Source: Janthinobacterium sp.
GTDB lineage: Bacteria; Pseudomonadota; Gammaproteobacteria; Burkholderiales; Burkholderiaceae_D
DNA: 55,157 nt
Direction of reading: 5' to 3'
NCBI GenBank assembly: GCA_025356595.1
Contig: JANXSQ010000159.1
Location: 1-55,157, forward strand
Numbering within the stretch: the first letter of the stretch is position 1; each line of letters opens with the position of its first letter. Positions 17,760 through 27,100 of the stretch are shown piece by piece. The notes beneath the pieces are model-generated. The model had not been told where the DNA came from, did no database searches, and was given only the letters and a program-made list of their open reading frames with translations. The translations under genes and the position numbers were made by a program.

Positions 17760-19133
17760 CTAGAACGAGTGGGCCGCGTGGGTGCCCAGGCTCATGATGT
17801 ATTGAAGGAAAATTTGATTGTCGACCACGCCTGGGCGCGACTTGTCGCGCGCCAGTTGCAGGCGCAGACGGGAGAATTCCGAGGGGCTGTAGTCGAACAT
17901 CAGGCTGGTGCGCGAGGGCGCGTAGGCCTCCAGGATGGGCACGCCCGGCAGCGTCAGCGCGCCGTTCAGGTCGCGGCTGCCCGAGGACAGGCGGTCATAG
18001 CGCAGGCCGGTGCGCCAGTTCGGCATGAACTGGTAGACGCCCTGCAGATACCAGCCGGACTGGGCACTGCGATACTGCGCGCCCGCGTCGGCCAGCGCCA
18101 GGCTGCCGCTTTCCCGGTTGCGGAAATACTCGCCCTGCACCTTGAGGTTGGTGCCGGTCGGGTTGCCGTTCGGCGCCCACTTGTAAATCGCGTCGGCGAT
18201 CCACATGGCCGACTTGCCGCTGAATTTGGGGCCATCCTCGGCGCCGCGCTCATCCGCGCCCGTGCGCAGATAGGACAGGCCGGCGCGGTAGCTCGAGGAC
18301 GCGCCGATATCGTCGCCGACATGGGCGAACAGCGCGGTAGCGCCGGCGCCGTTCTTGTTGCGGTCATTGCCGGGGAAGCCGTTGCCGCGCGACACTTCCA
18401 TGCCCAGTTCGACGAATTGATCCAACGGCGCCAGCCATTTCGCCTGCACGCCGTCGGCCTTGTACTGGCCGCCGAAAAAGGCTTGATAGGCCAGCGGCGC
18501 GTCGACGAAGTCCCAGGTGTGGGCGTGCTGGCCGTTCAGGTAGCCGACCGAGGACAGGAAGCGGCCGGCCTTCAGGTTCATGCCGTTCGACATGGCGCGC
18601 GTCTGCACGAAGGCCTCTTCGACGCTGACGGTGTTATCACCGCCCAGGGAGAACGTCAGTTGGCCGGCGAACTGTGGATCGATGTTGGCCGCCAAGGTCA
18701 ACTCGGACTCGCCGAGATTGAAGCCGCGGTTGCCGGGGCCGGCTTCGCCGCCGGAGGGCAGGAATCCCTGCAGGCGATAGTCTTTCGGCGCCTGCGACAG
18801 ATTCGACAGGGTGCCGCCCAATATCATCGAAATGTTCGGATTGAAGATATTGCTGGCGGTGGCGGCCGCCGCCGCCGGCGGCGCGGCGCCGGTCGCGGGA
18901 GCCACGGGCGCCGCCTCCGCGAGCGCAGCAACGGCCGGGGCGGCCGGCGCGGAGGCGGCCTGGGCCTGCTGCAAGCGCTCCTCCAATGCCTGCAGGCGGG
19001 CCTCGTAACTGTCCTTCATGGCGCGAATCTGCGCGCGGATTTCCTGCAACTCTTTATCGCTGGCGCCCGCGGCGCTCACGGGCGTGACGAAGGCGGCGGC
19101 CAGGGCGGCCGCGACAACGGTGTGTTTTAACAT
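17760..19133 (-). CDS. outer-membrane channel linked to metal uptake
   Basis: This 457-residue protein has a signal peptide (residues 1-21), a coiled-coil stretch (DKELQEIRAQIRAMKDSYEA to about 60), an Ala/Pro-rich linker and a beta-barrel ending in Phe. The coiled coil plus barrel recalls trimeric porins of the DcaP/OprO type. It is not a TonB receptor: no plug or TonB box is visible. It lies directly before the binding protein and permease genes in the same operon, so it probably lets the metal, or a metal chelate, cross the outer membrane. Substrate is inferred from context only. Confidence 0.82.
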   Translation of the reverse strand: MLKHTVVAAALAAAFVTPVSAAGASDKELQEIRAQIRAMKDSYEARLQALEERLQQAQAASAPAAPAVAALAEAAPVAPATGAAPPAAAAATASNIFNPNISMILGGTLSNLSQAPKDYRLQGFLPSGGEAGPGNRGFNLGESELTLAANIDPQFAGQLTFSLGGDNTVSVEEAFVQTRAMSNGMNLKAGRFLSSVGYLNGQHAHTWDFVDAPLAYQAFFGGQYKADGVQAKWLAPLDQFVELGMEVSRGNGFPGNDRNKNGAGATALFAHVGDDIGASSSYRAGLSYLRTGADERGAEDGPKFSGKSAMWIADAIYKWAPNGNPTGTNLKVQGEYFRNRESGSLALADAGAQYRSAQSGWYLQGVYQFMPNWRTGLRYDRLSSGSRDLNGALTLPGVPILEAYAPSRTSLMFDYSPSEFSRLRLQLARDKSRPGVVDNQIFLQYIMSLGTHAAHSF

Positions 19134-19211
19134 GACTAGTCCTGTCGAAAATAGATATGGCAGGCCCGCGCAGGCGAAGGCCCGCGCGCGGCGCTGGAAT
19201 AGGGCTATGAG

Positions 19212-19565
19212 TCAGACAGGTGCGGGCGGGGCGCGCGGCTGGAAGACGCAGACCGTGCGCAGGCAGGTCGGCGGCGTAAGGGCGGCGATGCGGGTCGGCG
19301 CGCTGGAGTGGAGGGACGGAACCGCGTAGAGGGGCGCAGCGAGGATGGTGCCGATCTGGGCGAAAGCCAGACACTGGGCGCAGCTCTGATCGACGGCCAG
19401 CGACTTCGCCGCGTGGCGGCCGTCTTGGCCCGCGTCCTGAAGCGCGGACCGCGCCGCCGGAGCGGCATCCGCCCAATGCGACATGCCATGCGAAATCCCC
19501 ATCTGCTGGGACAAGACCAGCAAAAGCGACAGCAAGGCATAGGCAATGGAACGGTGTAATCTCAC
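19212..19565 (-). CDS. small exported Cys/His protein (DUF2946-like)
   Basis: This 117-residue protein has an N-terminal hydrophobic signal or anchor (IAYALLSLLLVLSQQMG), then HGMSHW and DQSCAQC, which could bind a metal, and a proline-rich end. It resembles the loosely defined DUF2946 proteins often found beside metal transport genes. It is the first gene of the channel/ZnuA/ZnuB operon, 78 bases before the channel gene. It starts at GTG with no clear ribosome binding site, so the exact start is uncertain. A metal-sensing or chaperone role is plausible but unproven. Confidence 0.65.
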   Translation of the reverse strand: MRLHRSIAYALLSLLLVLSQQMGISHGMSHWADAAPAARSALQDAGQDGRHAAKSLAVDQSCAQCLAFAQIGTILAAPLYAVPSLHSSAPTRIAALTPPTCLRTVCVFQPRAPPAPV

Positions 19566-19599
19566 GACAAACGGGACCGGTAGGGTTGCATCGATGGCA

Positions 19600-19611
19600 G
19601 CATTGTAATGC
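19600..19611. promoter_or_regulatory. palindrome upstream of the metal-uptake operon
   Basis: GCATTGTAATGC is a perfect 12-bp palindrome 35 bases before the first gene of the metal-uptake operon, where a Zur-type repressor site might be expected. It is not a good match to the usual Zur box, so this is only a candidate. Confidence 0.25.
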
Positions 19612-19653
19612 GCATAGCGCCGTCGCGGCGCATATTTGTACGCCGCCCTTGGC

Positions 19654-19679
19654 GCCCCGCCGTATGGCCCCGCCGTATG
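19654..19679. repeat. two perfect tandem copies of a 13-mer
   Basis: GCCCCGCCGTATG is repeated twice head to tail in the intergenic region before the metal-uptake operon. No function is evident. Confidence 0.6.
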
Positions 19680-19712
19680 CCTCCGCCCGGCGGCGCGGAA
19701 CCAGGTATTGAA

Positions 19713-19876
19713 CTAAGTACTCGTGCAGAATATTTTGTGAGATGGATGCGGCTCAGGCCGGAAGCGATGCAAGGCGGCCGTCCCGACGCAATGCGAGCAT
19801 TACGAGGGGCGGCCAACTCCGCAGCGCGCCGGCCTGAGCCGCAGACACTCACTAAATATTTTGCGCGGGTACTTAG
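19713..19876. repeat. long inverted-repeat (hairpin) element
   Basis: Arms of about 49 bases (19713-19761 and 19829-19876) are nearly perfect inverted copies; the outer ends are CTAAGTAC and GTACTTAG and the inner ends GGCTCAGGCCGG and CCGGCCTGAGCC. The 67-base middle also folds (GGCCGTCCC with GGGGCGGCC, AATG with CATT), so the whole element makes one long hairpin. Three of the differences between the outer arms are G-U pairs when the plus strand is RNA. The right end supplies the stop codon of the exonuclease gene. It could be a MITE or a structured RNA element; no transposase is present. Confidence 0.75.
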
Positions 19877-20508
19877 ATGCGCGCGGCCAGCGATTGTTTC
19901 TGCAGGAATTGCGGCACCTTGGCCGCCGCCAGCCGGTTCAGCGACACCAGCAGTTCCGGGTCGACGTCGGCGAAGCCATATGTGCGGCCGAGGTGGCGGC
20001 CGATGTGGATCAGCACCTGGGCCGCCACTTCCGCATCCGATTCGGCCCTGTGGGCGGCGCTCTTGAAGTGGATGCCGAGCTGGCTGGAGAGCAAGCCCAG
20101 CTTGTAGCTCGACAGGCCGGGGAAGACGCGCCGCGACAGTTTCAGGGAGCAGACCAAGCCTTGATGCGCCGGCGTCAGTCCCAGGCGGGCGCTTTCGGCG
20201 CGCAGGAACTTCTCGTCGAAGCTGGCGTTGTGGGCCGACAGCGCGTCGCTGCCGATGAAGTCCAGCAGGCGCGGCAGCACCTGCGCCACCGGCGGCGCGG
20301 AATCGACCATCGCCTGCGTGATGCCGGTCAGGCCAGTGATGAAGGAGGGAATGCGTGCGTTGCAGTTGATCAGCGACACATAGCGGTCGACCACTTGCCC
20401 ACCGACGATGCGCAGGGCCGCCACTTCGGTGATGCGGTCGCCCATGTCGGGCGACAAACCGGTCGTTTCAAAGTCGATCATGACGATCGGTTTTTCAAAC
20501 ACATTCAT
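19873..20508 (-). CDS. DEDDh 3'-5' exonuclease (DnaQ-like)
   Basis: This 211-residue exonuclease of the DnaQ superfamily carries all motifs: DFETTG (ExoI Asp and Glu), HNASFDEKFL (ExoII Asp) and HRAESDAEVAA (ExoIII His and Asp). It is shorter than, and distinct from, the true epsilon subunit gene later in the window. I start it at the ATG of MNVFEK (20508) because the family begins there; the open frame extends upstream into the Hsp70 gene. It lies 41 bases after the YegD-like gene, likely cotranscribed. Its stop codon is formed by the long hairpin element, so the natural C-terminus may have been altered. Confidence 0.88.
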   Translation of the reverse strand: MNVFEKPIVMIDFETTGLSPDMGDRITEVAALRIVGGQVVDRYVSLINCNARIPSFITGLTGITQAMVDSAPPVAQVLPRLLDFIGSDALSAHNASFDEKFLRAESARLGLTPAHQGLVCSLKLSRRVFPGLSSYKLGLLSSQLGIHFKSAAHRAESDAEVAAQVLIHIGRHLGRTYGFADVDPELLVSLNRLAAAKVPQFLQKQSLAARI

Positions 20509-20549
20509 CTGGCGTTCTTTCGCGGTGAGGACGGGACTGCGGAACTGCT

Positions 20550-21800
20550 TTAGCCGAATTTGCGCACGGCGTCGAGCGCCAGGCCGGCGCCTATGCTGCC
20601 GAACAAGTCGCCCTCGACGCGGCGCGCCGACGGCACCAGCGCGGCGATCTGCTCGCGCAACAGGCGCACGCCGCTGGAACCGCCGGTGAAGAAGACGGTG
20701 TCGACGGCGTCCGGCGCGACGCCGGCGTCGCGCAGCAGGTTCAGCACGGTCTGCTCGACCGAGCCGCACAGGTGGCCGATGGCCTCGTTGAACTGGCTGC
20801 GCTGCAGGATCAGGCTGTGCGCCGGCGACAGCCGGTCCAGCTCGAGTTGCACCTCGGCGGCGTCGGACAGGGCGATCTTGCCCTCCTCCACCTTCATCGC
20901 CAGCCAGTGGCCGGCGCGCGTGTCGATCAGCTTTTGCAGGCGGCCCATCTTATCCTGTTCGCGCGCGTCGCGGCACACGTCGGCCAGTTGCACCCAGATT
21001 TTCTTGGTGTAGGCCAGGTTGATGGTGTGCCAGGTGGCCAGGTTGAAGTAATAGCTGGACGGCACCTCACTGTTGTTGTGCAGGCGCGAACCATAGCCGA
21101 GCAGGGGCATCACCGACGACAGGCTGAGGTATTTATCGAAGTCGGTGCCGCCGATGTGCACGCCGCCGGTGGCGAGGATGTCGTCGCGCCGTTCGGCTTT
21201 CCTGACCCGCTCGGGCGACAGGCGCACCAGCGAAAAGTCCGAGGTGCCGCCGCCGATGTCGGCGATCAGCACCAATTCCTCGCGTTCGATCTGCGACTCG
21301 TAGTCGAAGGCGGCGGCGATGGGCTCGAACTGGAAGGCGACGTCCTTGAAACCGACCGAGCGGGCCACCTCGGCCAGGGTGTCCTCGGCCAGTTTGTCGG
21401 CGCTGGCGCTGTCATCGATGAAGAACACCGGGCGGCCGAAGACGGCGCTGCTGAACTCGCGGCCGGCGGACAGCTCGGCGCGGCGCTTCACCTCGCCGAT
21501 GAATTGCGACAGGAGCAGACGGAAAGGCAACGCGCGGCCGCCCACCTCGGTCTGGCCGTCGATCAGGCTGGTGCCCAGCAAACTCTTGAGCGAGCGCATC
21601 AAGCGCCCCTCGTAACCGGCCAGATAAGAGGCCAGCGCGGCACGTCCGAAGCTGACTTCTTCGTCCTCGGCATTGAAGAATACGACGGACGGCAGTGTCG
21701 TCTTGCCATCCTCGAGACCCAGCATCGTCGCCTGTCCCGGTCGTACCCAGCCTACTGTGGAATTGGAGGTGCCAAAATCGACGCCGCAAGCATTGGCCAT
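20550..21800 (-). CDS. yegD: Hsp70-family protein, YegD-like
   Basis: This 416-residue protein has the actin/Hsp70 ATPase fold: GVDFGTSNSTVGW (phosphate loop 1), IADIGGGTSDFSL (phosphate 2) and FTGGSSGVRLLR (adenosine motif). It stops after the ATPase domain and lacks the substrate-binding domain of DnaK, as does E. coli YegD. Its cellular task is not established. It is followed by a DEDDh exonuclease gene in the same direction. The ATG opens MANACGVDFGTSN, exactly at the fold's first strand, so the start is secure. Confidence 0.92.
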   Translation of the reverse strand: MANACGVDFGTSNSTVGWVRPGQATMLGLEDGKTTLPSVVFFNAEDEEVSFGRAALASYLAGYEGRLMRSLKSLLGTSLIDGQTEVGGRALPFRLLLSQFIGEVKRRAELSAGREFSSAVFGRPVFFIDDSASADKLAEDTLAEVARSVGFKDVAFQFEPIAAAFDYESQIEREELVLIADIGGGTSDFSLVRLSPERVRKAERRDDILATGGVHIGGTDFDKYLSLSSVMPLLGYGSRLHNNSEVPSSYYFNLATWHTINLAYTKKIWVQLADVCRDAREQDKMGRLQKLIDTRAGHWLAMKVEEGKIALSDAAEVQLELDRLSPAHSLILQRSQFNEAIGHLCGSVEQTVLNLLRDAGVAPDAVDTVFFTGGSSGVRLLREQIAALVPSARRVEGDLFGSIGAGLALDAVRKFG

Positions 21801-22084
21801 GTCGACCCTTCACGTAATAAAGGGGCGTGATATTACCAGAAATAATTGCGAAAACGAAGTCTTAGATGCGCCGGGACGGGCGGCGGCCGGGCGGACACGG
21901 AAAGGCGCGCGCCGGGACGGCATTTTATTGCAAGAAACAACAGTGTGCGCGCCGCACAGAGGCGGCATTTCTTGCCATAAAGTAAGTTTTTGCGGTATGC
22001 TGGCTTACGATGGCTCCCCCGGCGCGGCCACACCCCGCGCTACACCGGCCCGCCATACGACAGTCAAGTTGCCGGATCAACATA

Positions 22085-23212
22085 ATGAAAATACTGATAC
22101 CCGCATCCGCGCCGCGCCGCGCGAAAACGGCCGGCGCGGCCGAAGGCGGCGGCCGCCGCGTCACCTCCTACGACGTCGCGGCGCTGGCCGGGGTTTCGCA
22201 ATCGGCCGTCTCGCGCTGCTTCAAGCCGGGCGCCAGCGTCTCCAAAGCCACCTACGCGCGCGTCATGCAGGCGGCGCAGAGCCTCGACTACATCCCCAAC
22301 GCGGCGGCGCGCAGCCTGATCACGCGGCGCTCCAACCTGGTGGCCGTGATCATCTCCAGACTCGCCAATCCGCACGCGCCGGCCGCGCTGGCCGAACTGA
22401 GCCGGCAACTGGCCAGCCGCGGCAAGCGCGCCCTGCTCTTCACACCCGAGCGCGAAAGCGAACTCGACGCCACCCTGTCCGACATCTGGCAATATCAGGT
22501 GGACGGCGTCATCGCCGCCGCCAACCTGTCCGAACGGCATGTGGCGCAATGCGCGCGCCGCAGCGTGCCCCTGGTCATCTTCAACCGCTGCGCCGCGGAC
22601 GTCAGCGCCGTCGTCTGCGACCACGCCGAGGCGACGCGCCTGCTGGTGTCGCGCCTGGCCGAGGCCGGCCACCACCAATTCGCCCTCATCGACGAGGGCG
22701 AGGCCAGCGCCACCGCGCGCGAACGCCAGCGCGGCGCGCGCGCCCGGCTGGCCGAGCTGGACTTGCCGGCACCCGTCGTCGTCGCTGTCGAGGGCGGCGA
22801 CGACTACGCCGGCGGCGCGCGCGGCATCCGCGCCATCATCGCGCAACTGGGACGGGTGCCCGACGCCGTCATTTGCGGCAACGACATCATCGCCATCGGC
22901 TGCCTGGACACGGCGCGGCACGAACTGGGCATCAATATTCCGGGGAAAATGTCGGTGGCCGGCTGCGACGCGGTCGACGCCTCGGGCTGGCTCAGCTACA
23001 ACCTGACCACGCTGCGCCAGCCGATCCAGAAGATGGCGCAGGCGGCGGCCGAGCTGCTGGCGGCGCTGATCGAGAGCCGCGATCCGGCGCCGGAGAAGCG
23101 CGTTTTCTGCCCGCAACTGGTGGAGGGCACGACGGCGCGCCTGCAAACGGCGGACAAGCTGGATCTGGCGCTGCGCCTGGAATTGAACAAGCACGGCCTG
23201 ATGACCATGTAG
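22085..23212 (+). CDS. LacI-family transcriptional regulator
   Basis: This 375-residue protein has a LacI helix-turn-helix (VTSYDVAALAGVSQSAVSRCFKP, about residues 25-47), the hinge helix (IPNAAARSL) and a periplasmic-binding-protein-like sensor domain to the end. I start it at the ATG of MKILIPA (22085); an in-frame ATG 25 codons upstream would add an unlikely Arg/Pro-rich tail. No sugar or catabolic gene lies beside it, so its target operon and effector cannot be named. The neighbours on both sides face away from it or converge on it. Confidence 0.9.
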   Translation: MKILIPASAPRRAKTAGAAEGGGRRVTSYDVAALAGVSQSAVSRCFKPGASVSKATYARVMQAAQSLDYIPNAAARSLITRRSNLVAVIISRLANPHAPAALAELSRQLASRGKRALLFTPERESELDATLSDIWQYQVDGVIAAANLSERHVAQCARRSVPLVIFNRCAADVSAVVCDHAEATRLLVSRLAEAGHHQFALIDEGEASATARERQRGARARLAELDLPAPVVVAVEGGDDYAGGARGIRAIIAQLGRVPDAVICGNDIIAIGCLDTARHELGINIPGKMSVAGCDAVDASGWLSYNLTTLRQPIQKMAQAAAELLAALIESRDPAPEKRVFCPQLVEGTTARLQTADKLDLALRLELNKHGLMTM

Positions 23213-23226
23213 GGCCGGCGGAAGCC

Positions 23227-23262
23227 CGGCGCGCGGGGAACCGGCATGATCCCCGCGCGCCG
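23227..23262. terminator. 12-bp GC hairpin after the LacI-family gene
   Basis: CGGCGCGCGGGG and CCCCGCGCGCCG pair perfectly across a 12-base loop, 14 bases after the LacI-family stop codon. No T-run follows, so it is a termination aid or mRNA-end stabiliser, not a standard intrinsic terminator. Confidence 0.55.
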
Positions 23263-23307
23263 GACTCGACGCAAGCGGGCCGGACGACGCCGCGCGACGC
23301 CGGCCGT

Positions 23308-23330
23308 CGGGCGCCGAAGGAAACGGCGCC
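23308..23330. terminator. hairpin after the YidB gene
   Basis: GGGCGCCG and CGGCGCCC pair across AAGGAAA, 9 bases beyond the YidB stop codon (minus strand). There is no T-run; it may end or protect the converging YidB transcript. Confidence 0.5.
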
Positions 23331-23339
23331 CCTCCGACC

Positions 23340-23756
23340 TTAGCCGAACAGCTTGCCCTTCAGCAGCTCCATGCCCTGTTGCAGCAAGTCACCGCTAGGT
23401 ACTTCGCCCTGCGGCGTCAGCTTGTCGATGATTTGCGGCAGCAACTGCGCCAGCCCCGTCGAGGCGTGCTCCGGCTCGATGCCGGCGTGCTGGGCGATCG
23501 AAGCCAAGGCGTCGTCGCCCAAGGCTTCCTTGATCTGGTTGCCCGAAACCGTCTGGTTTTCGCCGTGTCCGATCCACGAGGCCACTTGGTCGCCCAAGCC
23601 GCTGGCCTGCAGCTTTTGCAGCAAACCCTGCAAGCCGCCGGCCTGATCGATCAAGCCCATCACGCCGCCCAGCAACGCCGATTGCGGCGCCGAATCCTGT
23701 TGTTGCGCGCCCAGAGCACCCATCGCCCGCCCTGCCAATTCGTCTAGCAATCCCAT
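23340..23756 (-). CDS. yidB: YidB family protein (DUF937)
   Basis: This 138-residue protein shows the YidB/DUF937 layout: MGLLDELAGRAMGAL start, Gly-rich middle (LLGGVMGLIDQAGGLQGLLQKLQASGLGDQVASWIG) and the SGNQIKEALG segment before a final QGMELLKGKLFG. There is no signal peptide. The family is widespread in proteobacteria with no settled function. It is a single gene with a hairpin after its stop and faces the LacI-family gene. Confidence 0.88.
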   Translation of the reverse strand: MGLLDELAGRAMGALGAQQQDSAPQSALLGGVMGLIDQAGGLQGLLQKLQASGLGDQVASWIGHGENQTVSGNQIKEALGDDALASIAQHAGIEPEHASTGLAQLLPQIIDKLTPQGEVPSGDLLQQGMELLKGKLFG

Positions 23757-23879
23757 CGCAACCTCCTGAAGATACTTGTCTGATATGCCACATGCGAGCG
23801 TGGCGGCCGGCGGGAAACGTCACGCTTCCCGCGTCGAATCCATTGTACCGCAGACAACATCGCCGAGAGCGTTCAGACA

Positions 23880-24086
23880 TCAGCGTTCCGCCACGCCGGC
23901 TTTCTTCAGCATGATTTCAAGTGGACAAAAACGCGTGAAGCTGCTTTGCAGCAGATTGGCGCCGACAAACGCCGTGAACCACAGCGCGTAGCGGCTGACA
24001 AAGAGCGGACTCTCGGGCACGCCCAACGCCAGCGACAGCAGGATAAACAGCCCGGCGAACAGCCGCACCATCTGATTCGTATTCAT
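23880..24086 (-). CDS. DUF2892 (YgaP-type) inner-membrane protein
   Basis: This 68-residue protein has two hydrophobic helices and the DUF2892 signature FCPLEIMLKKAG, with the conserved Cys-Pro at residue 54. I chose the ATG at 24086 because a strong GAGGAG precedes it. DUF2892 is also the membrane part of E. coli YgaP, a rhodanese linked to persulfide handling. It is the last gene of the RND efflux operon, 20 bases after the permease. A second DUF2892 gene opens the same operon. Confidence 0.85.
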   Translation of the reverse strand: MNTNQMVRLFAGLFILLSLALGVPESPLFVSRYALWFTAFVGANLLQSSFTRFCPLEIMLKKAGVAER

Positions 24087-24106
24087 ATGCACTCCTCTCA
24101 TTCAGA

Positions 24107-27100
24107 CTATGAAAACTTCTTGTGGTTCGCCGCGTAGTACAGCACGGGAATCACCACCAGCGTCAGCAGCGTCGCGACGAAGATGCCGAAAATCAGCGAG
24201 ATCGCCAGGCCGTTGAAGATCGGATCGTCGAGGATGAAGAGCGCGCCGATGATCGCCGCCAGCCCGGTCAGCACGATGGGCTTGGCGCGCGCGGCGGCCG
24301 AGCCGACCACGGCGTCGACGAAGGGCATGCCGCGCCCCACCTGCAAGTTGATGAAATCGACCAGCAGGATGGAGTTGCGCACGATAATGCCGGCCAGGGC
24401 GATCATGCCGATCATCGAGGTCGCCGTGTATTGCGCGCCCAGCAAGGCATGGCCGGGCATGACGCCGATGATGGTCAGCGGTATCGGCGCCATGATGATC
24501 AGCGGCGTCAGGTAGGAGCCGAACTGGGCCAGCACGAGGATGTACACCAGCAGCAGCCCGACCGCGTAGGCCAGGCCCATGTCGCGGAAGGTTTCATAGG
24601 TGATTTGCCATTCGCCGTCCCATTTGACGGCGAACTGGCGATAGGGGTCGGAGGGCTGGGCGATGAAGTATTCGCCCGGCGCCCCGCCCTGCCCGCCGCC
24701 CAACTGCGCCAACTTGGCGCGGGCGGCGAACATGCCGTACAGGGGACTGTCGAGCTTGCCGGCCATGTCGGCCGTCACATAACTCAGCGGCAGCAAGTCC
24801 TTGTGATAAATGGTTTTCTCGCGCTGGCCCGGCACGGCCGTGACCAGTTCGGACAGGGGCACGTTGTCGCCGGCGCCGGACTTCACCGTCAGCGCCAGCA
24901 GGCTCTCCAGGCGCGCCTGCTTCTCGGCGGGCAGGACCAGGCGCACCGGCACGGCGTACTTGGCCTGGCCTTCGCGCAGGGCCGTGACGTCCTCGCCGTC
25001 GAGCGCCACGCGCACCGCCCGCACCACGTCGACGGCGGCCACGCCCAGCAGCGCCGCCTTGCGCTGGTCGACGCGCAGTTGCACCTTCGGCGCCGCCGCC
25101 TCGATCGAATCGTCGATGCCGACCAGGTCCGGCGTCTGCGCCAAGGCTTGCCGCAACTGGCGCGCCAGCGCGTGCCGGCCGGCCTCGTCGGGGCCGTAGA
25201 CCTCCGCCACCAGCGGCGCCATCACCGGCGGACCGGGCGGCACCTCGACCACCTTCACCTTGCCGCCGTGGCGCAGCGCGATCGCCTCCAGCGCCGGACG
25301 GACGGCGCCGGCGATGGCGTGGCTCTTGCGCGCGCGCAAGCGCTTGTCGACCAGATTCACTTGCAGGTCGCCCAGTTCCGGCGCCTGGCGCAGATAGTAC
25401 TGGCGCACCAGGCCGTTGAAATTGATCGGCGCGGCCGTGCCGGCGTAGGCCTGGTAATCGCGCACCTCGGCCAGCGTGGCCAGATGCGCGCCCAGCTCGC
25501 GCAGCGCCGCCGCCGTGTTCTCCACCGGCGTGCCGACCGGCATGTCGAGCACGACCTGGAATTCCGACTTATTATCGAACGGCAGCATCTTCAACACCAC
25601 CAGTTGCAGCGCCGCCAGACTCAGCGAAAGGGCGATGGCCACGCCGATGCCGCCCCACAGCCAGCGACGCTTGCGCGGCGCCGCCTCGCCGGACAGGAAG
25701 GGCAGCAGCAGAGCGCCGAAATAGCGCTGCAGGCGCGCCGGCGCGGCGTGCGCGTCCGGCGGCGCCACGGCATGCCGTTGCGACAGGCGCTGCGCCAACC
25801 ACGGCGTGACGGTGAAGGCGATCAGCAGCGAAATCAGCATACCCATGCTGGCGTTGATGGGAATCGGACTCATGTAGGGGCCCATCAGGCCGCTGACGAA
25901 GGCCATCGGCAGCAAGGCCGCGATGACGGTGAAGGTGGCCAGGATGGTCGGCCCGCCGACCTCGTCGACGGCGCCGGGAATGAGCTCGTACAGCGCCGCC
26001 TCCGGATGCAACTGACGGTGGCGGTGGATGTTTTCGACCACCACGATGGCGTCGTCGACCAGGATGCCGATGGAAAAGATCAGCGCGAACAGGCTGACCC
26101 GGTTCAGCGTGAAGCCCCAGGCCCAGGAGGCGAACAAGGTCGCCGCCAGGGTCAGCACGACGGCGATGCCGACGATGGCCGCCTCGCGCGCGCCCAGCGC
26201 GAAGAACACCAGCACGACCACGGCGCCTGTGGCGAAAATGAGCTTTTCGATCAGTTTCAGCGCCTTGTCGTTGGCGGTGGCACCATAGTCGCGCGTGACC
26301 GACACCTGCACGCCGGCCGGGATGACGCTGTTGCGCAACTCCGCCACGCGGGCGAGCAAGTTGCCGGCCACTTGCACGGCGTTCTCGCCGCTCTTCTTGC
26401 TGATCGCGATGGTCACGGCGGGAAACTCGCTGCCGGAGCGCGTCGCCGCCGTGGCGCCCGCCGCGCCAACGCCGAACCAGACGTAATTGCTGGCCTGCGG
26501 CGGCCCGTCAACGACGCGCGCCACCTCCGACAGCAGGACGGGATTGCCCTCGCTGACGCCGACCACCAATTCGCCGACCTCGGCCGCGCTGGCGAGGAAA
26601 TTGCCGGTCTGCACCTCCAGTGTGCGGTTGTCGGCCGCCAACTGCCCGGAAGGCAGCGCCGCGTTCACGCCCAGCAGCGCCTGGCGGATGTCGCCGACGG
26701 CCAGATGGTAGCCGTTCAGCTTGTCGATATCGAGCAGCACGCGCACCACCCGCCCCGGCCCGCCCAAGGTGAGCACCTCGCCCGTGCCGGCCACCCGCTT
26801 CAACTCCGCCTCCATGGCGTGGGCGACGCGCTCCATATCGAAGGCGCCGCGCGCCGCGTCGTCCGTCCACAGGGTCAGCGCCAGCACCGGTACATCGTCG
26901 ATGCCCTTCGGCTTGACCAGGGGTTCGCCCACATTGAGCTCCGCCGGCAGCCAGTCGCGGTGCGAATGCACGCTGTCATACAGGCGCACCAAAGCCTCGC
27001 TGCGCGGCACGCCGACCTTGAACTGCACCGTCAACACGGCCATGCCGGGCTTGGACATCGACAACACGTGCTCGACGCCCTGGATCTGCGCCAGCACCTG

